DNA of 36,545 nucleotides, taken from NCBI GenBank assembly GCA_030428785.1, contig JAUIEF010000032.1, forward strand, positions 1 to 36,545, read 5' to 3'. Below the pieces are notes generated by a model. It had not been told where the DNA came from and did no database searches. It saw only the letters and a list, made by a program, of their open reading frames with translations. This document shows, one piece after another, positions 31,792-36,545 of this stretch. Origin of the DNA: a bacterium. Lineage in GTDB: Bacteria > Planctomycetota > B15-G4. How positions within the stretch are numbered: the stretch's first letter is position 1; each line of letters begins with the position of its first letter. Position numbers and translations under genes: made by a program.

Positions 31792-33297
31792 CTACCAGGT
31801 GTAGCGGACGAGGTACTCGACGACGGTCTCGCCGTCCGCGGCCACGTCGACGTCGAAGGTGATCGACCGGCTGTCGTCCTTGCGGTACGGGTGCGACGAC
31901 TCGAGGACCTCCCACTGCGTCCAGCGGTACATGTGCTCGCGCACGGCGACGGTCACCGCGTCGTCGCGGTGGTTGCGCAGCGTGATCACGAAGCGCTCCT
32001 CGGCCCACGACCGGCGGTCGGTCGTGAAGTCCGTGCGCACGCGGTCGCCCACGACGTCGAAGGCGTTGCCCGTGTAGGCGCGGATCGTCTCGTCGCGCGG
32101 CGTGTGGTCGATGTCGGCCTCGCCCGTGAACTCGAGGCGGCCGTCCGTGTCGCGCGTGTAGAACCGGATGCGACCGGCGGGGAGCGGCACGCCGAGCCCG
32201 GACTCCTCCTCGTTGCGGAACTCGCGGAACACCCAGACCTTGCGGTGCCCCTCCGCGCCGAAGTCCTGGACGGTCCGCCGGTCCTGGGCCCACCACGTGT
32301 CCTCGCCGGGGCGGCCGGACGGCGCGGCGCCGTCGTAGACGTAGTGCCGCGTCACGGGCACGCCGGCCGCGCGCACCATCTCGACCTGCTTGCTCTCGGC
32401 GTCGCGCAGGGTCACCGGCCGCATGACCGTGTAGAGGTGGAACTCGTCGAAGGTCCGCTCCGTCATCTGCCGGGCGTCCGAGGGCGCGATGTACATGCCG
32501 GCCGAGGAGGCTCTCGCCGAGCTGACCTGCCGTCTCAGCTTGGCGACGTCGCCCGCCATGAGCTTCACCGTCGCCTCGCGGAAGGTCTTGCCGCTCGCGT
32601 TCGACATGGTGACCCAGCCCGTGAGGTCGAGCGTGTCGGCGCCGTCGTCGCTCACGGCGTTGTAGTCGGCGTCCCAGCCGAAGCCGCCCGAGATGTAGGC
32701 GAGCTCCGCGGAGACCGGGCCGGCGACGTCCGTGGCGAGCACCCAGGAGAGCGTCGGCTCGAGGACCGTGTCGTCGGCGAGCGCGGGGAAGAGCGGGAGG
32801 CCCGGGAGCTGGAAGCGCAGCTCGCCGTCGACCTCGATGACGGGGGAGGTCGCCGGCGTGTAGACGCGCCCCGGCGCGTACGTCGGGCGGCCGTAGCCGC
32901 TGCGGACGATGCGGCCGCTCACGTGACGCGGGCCGTCCGGACCGTCGACGAGGAAGCGGATGGTCTCGCCCTCGTAGAGCGCGAGCAGGCGCTCCTGGCT
33001 CACGGGGTCGTTGCGGTAGCCCTGCTCGAGGACGGCGAGCGTGCGCGCGCCCGTCGGGTCACGGAGCATGACGGAGTCCGCCTCGAGCGAGGAGGTCGCG
33101 CCCGTCACGGTGACGTGCTGCTCGCCCGCGGCGAGCTCGAGGTCGAGCGTCTCGCGCACGACGGCGTAGCCGCCGTTGTAGAGGGTGAGCGCGGGGTCGC
33201 GGCCGGTCGCGGTGAGCGGGTCGGACGCGTGCTGCGCGGCCGTGGGGACGGCGAGCGCCAGCAGGCAGAGGACGGCGGGGCGGGCGAGGGCGTTCAC
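31792..33297 (-). CDS. Secreted DUF4139-domain protein
   Basis: A 501-residue protein starting at GTG 33297 with GGAGGAG 6 nt upstream. The signal peptide (about 1-21, ending T-A-A-Q) leads to L-T-L-Y-N-G-G-Y-A-V-V-R-E-T, the usual opening strand of DUF4139/DUF4140-type proteins. The large C-terminal beta domain carries A-Y-I-S-G-G-F-G-W-D-A-D-Y-N-A, W-V-T-M-S-N-A-S-G-K-T-F and K-L-M-A-G-D-V, which are hallmarks of DUF4139; the end T-V-V-E-Y-L-V-R-Y-T-W is also typical. The family is widespread and uncharacterised. The protein is expected outside the cytoplasmic membrane. It is divergent from the gene at 33497. Confidence 0.88.
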   Translation of the reverse strand: MNALARPAVLCLLALAVPTAAQHASDPLTATGRDPALTLYNGGYAVVRETLDLELAAGEQHVTVTGATSSLEADSVMLRDPTGARTLAVLEQGYRNDPVSQERLLALYEGETIRFLVDGPDGPRHVSGRIVRSGYGRPTYAPGRVYTPATSPVIEVDGELRFQLPGLPLFPALADDTVLEPTLSWVLATDVAGPVSAELAYISGGFGWDADYNAVSDDGADTLDLTGWVTMSNASGKTFREATVKLMAGDVAKLRRQVSSARASSAGMYIAPSDARQMTERTFDEFHLYTVMRPVTLRDAESKQVEMVRAAGVPVTRHYVYDGAAPSGRPGEDTWWAQDRRTVQDFGAEGHRKVWVFREFRNEEESGLGVPLPAGRIRFYTRDTDGRLEFTGEADIDHTPRDETIRAYTGNAFDVVGDRVRTDFTTDRRSWAEERFVITLRNHRDDAVTVAVREHMYRWTQWEVLESSHPYRKDDSRSITFDVDVAADGETVVEYLVRYTW

Positions 33298-33358
33298 GGC
33301 ACTCCTCCTTCCGGGGGGACGGCGGACATGATGACAGACGGCCCGGCGCGAGGTGTCT

Positions 33359-33364
33359 TATCCT
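33359..33364 (+). promoter_or_regulatory. Candidate -10 box TATCCT for the gene at 33497
   Basis: TATCCT in GTCTTATCCTCGTG, about 132 nt before the ATG. It is the only TA dinucleotide in the 199-bp divergent gap. The closely similar TATCCTCGGTG precedes the sulfatase gene. Confidence 0.38.
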
Positions 33365-33496
33365 CGTGCCGACGCGTGGCCGCGACCGTCGCGGCGCACG
33401 TCGGTTCACGCGACGCCGCGCCGCGGGCGCGAGCGGGTCACGAGGGCGCGCGGTCGGGACGCGCGCGGACGCGACGGCCGGGACACCGGGGGACGC

Positions 33497-35347
33497 ATGA
33501 CGACGACGGCCGGACGACGCCTCGCGCTCGCGGGTCTCGCGGTGACGCTGCTCGCGGCGGGCGCGGCGTGGTGGGTGCTGCGCGACGCGGGCGGTCGGGG
33601 TGACGACATCCGGGGGACGCCGGCTCGGGTGACGGCTCCCGACGCGCGAGCGGACGCGCCGGCTCCCGAGCCGCCCGTCGCGACGGGCCCTCGGGAGGAC
33701 GCGACGAGCTCCCACTCGACGCCCGACACGCCGCCTCCCGCCGCGCCGACCGCGCCGGTCGCGCGGCTGCACGCGCCGGGCGACGCGCTCGAGGTCCGCG
33801 TGCGCGCCGTCGGTGGCGCGCACGCGCCGCGCCCGCTCGCCGGCGCGACGGTCTCCGTGACGTCGCGCGACGCGCGCGCGGCGTCAGCCGCCGCGTCGGG
33901 CGCTCCGGCGACGCCCGCGCCGTCGGCGGTGCGACGCGCCACCGACGGCGGCGGCCGCTGCACGCTCCCGCTCGACGTCCTGGCCGGCGCGTCGCTCGAC
34001 GTGCGCCACCCGGCCTGCTTCCCCGCGTCCGTCCCCGCGGGGCGCGTCGCCGACGCCGTCCGCGCGGGCTCGCCGCTCGTCGTCGAGCTGCTGCCCGCGT
34101 ACCCGCTCGCCGGTCGTGTCGGCGCGTGGGGGCCGGACGCGGTGCCCGCCGGCCTCGCCGTGCTCGCGTGGCGCGGGCCCGCGCCGCCCACCCGCGAGGA
34201 GGTCGTCGCGCTGCTCGAGGAGGAGCGCCGCGAGGGCGAGCGCGGCGCCGAGCGCGCCGCCCGCGAGGACGCGCCCGCCGAGCGTCGCCTGCTTTTCACG
34301 CGCACGGTCTTCGGCGGCGCCTTCCGCTTCCCCGCGCGCGTGCCGCCCGGCACCTGGCACCTCACCGCGACGGGGCAGGGCCTCGCGACGATGCGCCCCG
34401 CCGTCGTGCGGCCCGAGGTGCGCGGCACCGTGCAGCTCCGGGCGTGGAGCGCGCACACGCTCGCCGTGCAGGTCACGGACCACCTCGGCGCGCCGCTCGA
34501 GGACGTCCCCGGCGCCACGGACCACCTCACCCGCTGGCCCGCCGAGGGCACGCTCGACCCGATGCCGTTCACGCCGGTCGAGCGCCTGCTGCTCGGCGTC
34601 GAGGTGCCGCCGCACCTGGAGGGCGTGCGGCTCGTCGACGCGCGGCAGCCCGAGCGCGCGGCGACCGCGGCCCCGCTGCGCATCGGCGTGAAGCACCCCG
34701 GCTTCGACACGCTGTGGCGCGAGGTCGCGATCCCGTCGACGCGCGACGGGCTCCTCGTCGAGACGCTCGCGCTGACGCCCAACGGCGAGCGGCTGGGCGA
34801 TCTCACCGTCGTGATCCTCGGCTGGAACGAGCGCACGGCGGGCCTCGCGGAGTTCCCCTCCGCCTCCCTCGACCTGCACACCGAGGACGGGCGGCGCGAG
34901 CACGTCTACCTCACCGACTGGGTCGGCGACCGCGTCCACCTCCGCGGCCTGCAGCAGGGGACGTACACGCGCGCGCACCTCGGCATCCACGGCATGCTCG
35001 GCGAGCCCGACATCCCGCTGCCGATCGAGATCTCCGACGTGCCGGCGACGGTCGTCATCGACCCGTCGGCGTTCGGCGTGCTCGACATCGACGTGCGCGA
35101 CGCGCGCGGACGGAGCGTCGACGGGCGGCTGAACGTGTTCCTCGAGTTCACGGAACGGCCCGGCACGGGCACGACCGCCGGGTGGCACCGGGCGCCCTAC
35201 CGGGTGCCGTTCCTCGCCGCGTACCGCTGGACGGTCCGGGTGGAGTACGCCGAGGCGCTGGGCGTCAGGCCGCCCGGCTACGACTGGCCGGAGATCGACC
35301 CGGAGCCGGGCGCGCGGGTGCGGGCGGTCGTCGCGCCGGCTCGGTGA
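33497..35347 (+). CDS. Membrane-anchored beta-domain protein (carboxypeptidase-regulatory-like)
   Basis: 616 residues from the ATG at 33497, with GGGGGA 5 nt upstream. One N-terminal transmembrane helix (about 8-27) anchors it; no cleavage site is obvious. Next comes a Pro/Ala/Thr-rich linker (30-95), then several beta sandwiches of the carboxypeptidase-regulatory/peptide-binding kind, seen as L-E-V-R-V-R-A-V with P-L-A-G-A-T-V-S-V and as R-F-P-A-R-V-P-P-G-T-W-H-L-T-A-T-G-Q-G. A Glu/Arg-rich helix (about 232-258) interrupts the second of these. I recognise no enzyme domain. It ends 1 bp from a convergent gene whose product has the same kind of domain, so the two may act together. Confidence 0.7.
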   Translation: MTTTAGRRLALAGLAVTLLAAGAAWWVLRDAGGRGDDIRGTPARVTAPDARADAPAPEPPVATGPREDATSSHSTPDTPPPAAPTAPVARLHAPGDALEVRVRAVGGAHAPRPLAGATVSVTSRDARAASAAASGAPATPAPSAVRRATDGGGRCTLPLDVLAGASLDVRHPACFPASVPAGRVADAVRAGSPLVVELLPAYPLAGRVGAWGPDAVPAGLAVLAWRGPAPPTREEVVALLEEERREGERGAERAAREDAPAERRLLFTRTVFGGAFRFPARVPPGTWHLTATGQGLATMRPAVVRPEVRGTVQLRAWSAHTLAVQVTDHLGAPLEDVPGATDHLTRWPAEGTLDPMPFTPVERLLLGVEVPPHLEGVRLVDARQPERAATAAPLRIGVKHPGFDTLWREVAIPSTRDGLLVETLALTPNGERLGDLTVVILGWNERTAGLAEFPSASLDLHTEDGRREHVYLTDWVGDRVHLRGLQQGTYTRAHLGIHGMLGEPDIPLPIEISDVPATVVIDPSAFGVLDIDVRDARGRSVDGRLNVFLEFTERPGTGTTAGWHRAPYRVPFLAAYRWTVRVEYAEALGVRPPGYDWPEIDPEPGARVRAVVAPAR

Positions 35348-35348
35348 C

Positions 35349-36545
35349 TCACCGCTCGACGACGATCTCCAGCTCGCGCCGCTCGCCGCCGACGAGCGTG
35401 ATGGGCTCGCGCCAGCGGACGAAGGCGTCGTCGTCCGCGTAGTGCTTCGCGTTGCCGAGGTCGCCGACGATCAGGTCGTAGCGGCCCGGCGGGATCCGCT
35501 CGAGCTCCACGCGGCCCTGCTCGGTGCGCGCCCACGAGACGTCGTCGTGCGTGCCGGGACGCACGACCTGCACCTGCGTGAGCTCCTCGACGGGCTGGCC
35601 GTTCGCGAGGCGTACGGTGCACACGAGCGAGGCCGCGGGCGCGACGTGCACGACGAGATCGTCGAGGCCCCCGGGCGGCACGACGATCTCCTGCGGCCCG
35701 ACGTGGTAGCTGTCCGTGGCGAAGGCGGACAGGCCGTAGCTCCCGGGCGCCACGTGGTCGAGGACGAAGGTGCCGTCGCTCTCGCAGGGCAGGAACTCGT
35801 AGCCCGTTCCGGCGCCGCGGAGCTTCAGCATGGAGGACCGCGGCGCGGAGCCGTCCGGCGTCACGACGCGGCCCGCGACGTGCGCGCTGCCGAGCGGGAC
35901 GTCGATGTCGCGCTCCTCGCCCCAGTCGAGGCCTACGGGCAGCGGCGTCGACGCCGCGCCGCCGGGCAGGCTCGCGACGAGCAGCCGCGTGCCGGCGTGC
36001 AGGTCGTCGAAGCGGAAGCGGCCGTCGTCGTCGGTCTTCGTCGAGCCGGACTGCGACCACCAGCGTTTGCCGTCGGTCTCGCGGAACGACCCGAGCTCGA
36101 CGCGCGCGCCCGGCACACCGGCGCCCGTCCGCGGGTCGACGACGGTGCCCGTGAGGAGCGGGCGCGCGCCGAGGGTGAGCGGCAGCTCGGTGGTCTCGTC
36201 GGCGACGACCGTGAACTCGCGGACCACGCTCGGGTAGACCTGCACGCGCCAGGTGCCGGGCTCGAGGCCGTCGATGCGGTAGCGGCCGTCGCGGTCGGTC
36301 TGTGTCGAGGCGGACAGCGTCTCGACGCCCGGCCGGTAGACGCCGACGCCCTCGCCGCGCGCGGGCGCGCCGTCGGTGCCGAGCACGACACCGGCCACGG
36401 CGCCCGAGGGCGGCAGCTCGACGCGCACGTCGTCGACGAGGTCGCCGGCGGCGAGCGTGCGCTCCACGACGGGCGACGGTGCGTGCCCCGTCGCGCGGGC
36501 GCTCACCTCGTAGGTGCCGTCGCGCAGGGCACCTACGAGGTGAGC
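35349..36545 (-). CDS. Carboxypeptidase-regulatory-like repeat protein (5' end outside window)
   Basis: The reading frame is open to the window edge, and L-R-D-G-T-Y-E-V-S-A-R-A reads as protein before the GTG at 36506, so that GTG is internal and the gene is cut. The visible ~390 residues form four or more beta-sandwich repeats of about 80-90 residues. They recur as A-G-V-V-L-G-T-D-G-A-P, D-R-D-G-R-Y-R-I-D-G-L-E-P-G-T-W-R-V and D-D-D-G-R-F-R-F-D-D-L-H-A-G-T, the pattern of CarboxypepD_reg-like domains. The C-terminus (I-T-L-V-G-G-E-R-R-E-L-E-I-V-V) is complete. It is probably secreted or surface-exposed. The first seven codons at the edge may be artefactual (see the inverted repeat at 36501-36545). 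Confidence 0.8.
   Translation of the reverse strand, partial: AHLVGALRDGTYEVSARATGHAPSPVVERTLAAGDLVDDVRVELPPSGAVAGVVLGTDGAPARGEGVGVYRPGVETLSASTQTDRDGRYRIDGLEPGTWRVQVYPSVVREFTVVADETTELPLTLGARPLLTGTVVDPRTGAGVPGARVELGSFRETDGKRWWSQSGSTKTDDDGRFRFDDLHAGTRLLVASLPGGAASTPLPVGLDWGEERDIDVPLGSAHVAGRVVTPDGSAPRSSMLKLRGAGTGYEFLPCESDGTFVLDHVAPGSYGLSAFATDSYHVGPQEIVVPPGGLDDLVVHVAPAASLVCTVRLANGQPVEELTQVQVVRPGTHDDVSWARTEQGRVELERIPPGRYDLIVGDLGNAKHYADDDAFVRWREPITLVGGERRELEIVVER
36501..36545. repeat. Perfect 18-bp inverted repeat at the right edge
   Basis: GCTCACCTCGTAGGTGCC (36501-36518) and its exact complement GGCACCTACGAGGTGAGC (36528-36545) flank the 9-nt spacer GTCGCGCAG, and the sequence stops on the last base of the second arm. 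The inner arm is normal coding sequence of the gene at 35349; the outer arm translates in frame but is less protein-like. A fold-back artefact at a contig end is likely. Confidence 0.8.

Overview
The window is 36.5 kb of very GC-rich DNA (well above 70 percent by eye), densely packed with genes. The best guess for the host is a deep-branching, high-GC member of the Planctomycetota. This rests on a Ser/Thr kinase gene divergent from an ECF-like sigma factor, many large secreted proteins of unknown function, a Tat-exported sulfatase with a C-x-P-Y-R site, an FG-GAP propeller protein with a C-terminal domain I associate with this group, and a TlpA-like protein with a C-terminal helical region. 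No rRNA or tRNA is present to confirm it. Both edges cut genes, and the right edge ends exactly on a perfect 18-bp inverted repeat that may be an assembly artefact.

Layout, left to right. (1) 1-525: C-terminal part of a 2-oxoacid:ferredoxin oxidoreductase beta subunit. (2) 589-5589: a sulfotransferase/glycosyltransferase-like fusion, a seven-repeat FG-GAP secreted protein and a secreted orphan. (3) 5835-10377: a compact biotin operon bioB-bioF-bioA-bioD, the complete route from pimeloyl thioester to biotin. (4) 10407-22932: a signalling island around a divergent ECF-like sigma factor and a membrane Ser/Thr kinase. It is flanked by a giant secreted multidomain protein, a small membrane protein plus a NADAR-like protein, a secreted IPT-like protein and a lipoprotein. 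Four transcription units here share a 30-bp upstream element found nowhere else in the window. (5) 23095-24189: a TlpA-like thioredoxin whose first redox cysteine is encoded by UGA (W-UGA-G-P-C), a probable selenoprotein that ordinary gene calling would break in two. (6) 24474-28584: a sulfatase, two small membrane proteins sharing a BamE-like tail, and an HTTM-like/DUF393 membrane protein. (7) 28585-36545: a beta-helix protein, a secreted helical protein, a DUF4139 protein, an anchored beta-domain protein and a carboxypeptidase-regulatory-like protein cut by the edge.

Two kinds of candidate promoter stand out. Nine upstream regions carry a TANNNT -10-like hexamer, two of them so close to the start codon that the mRNA would be nearly leaderless. 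The four units of the kinase/sigma island (including the kinase) have no TANNNT and instead carry the 30-bp element, while the sigma gene itself has a TANNNT box. This suggests a local regulon in which the sigma factor, probably governed by the kinase, controls cell-envelope proteins. Terminator-like hairpins lack U tracts. No IS element, CRISPR array, tRNA or phage gene was seen, and no gap between genes exceeds 300 bases.
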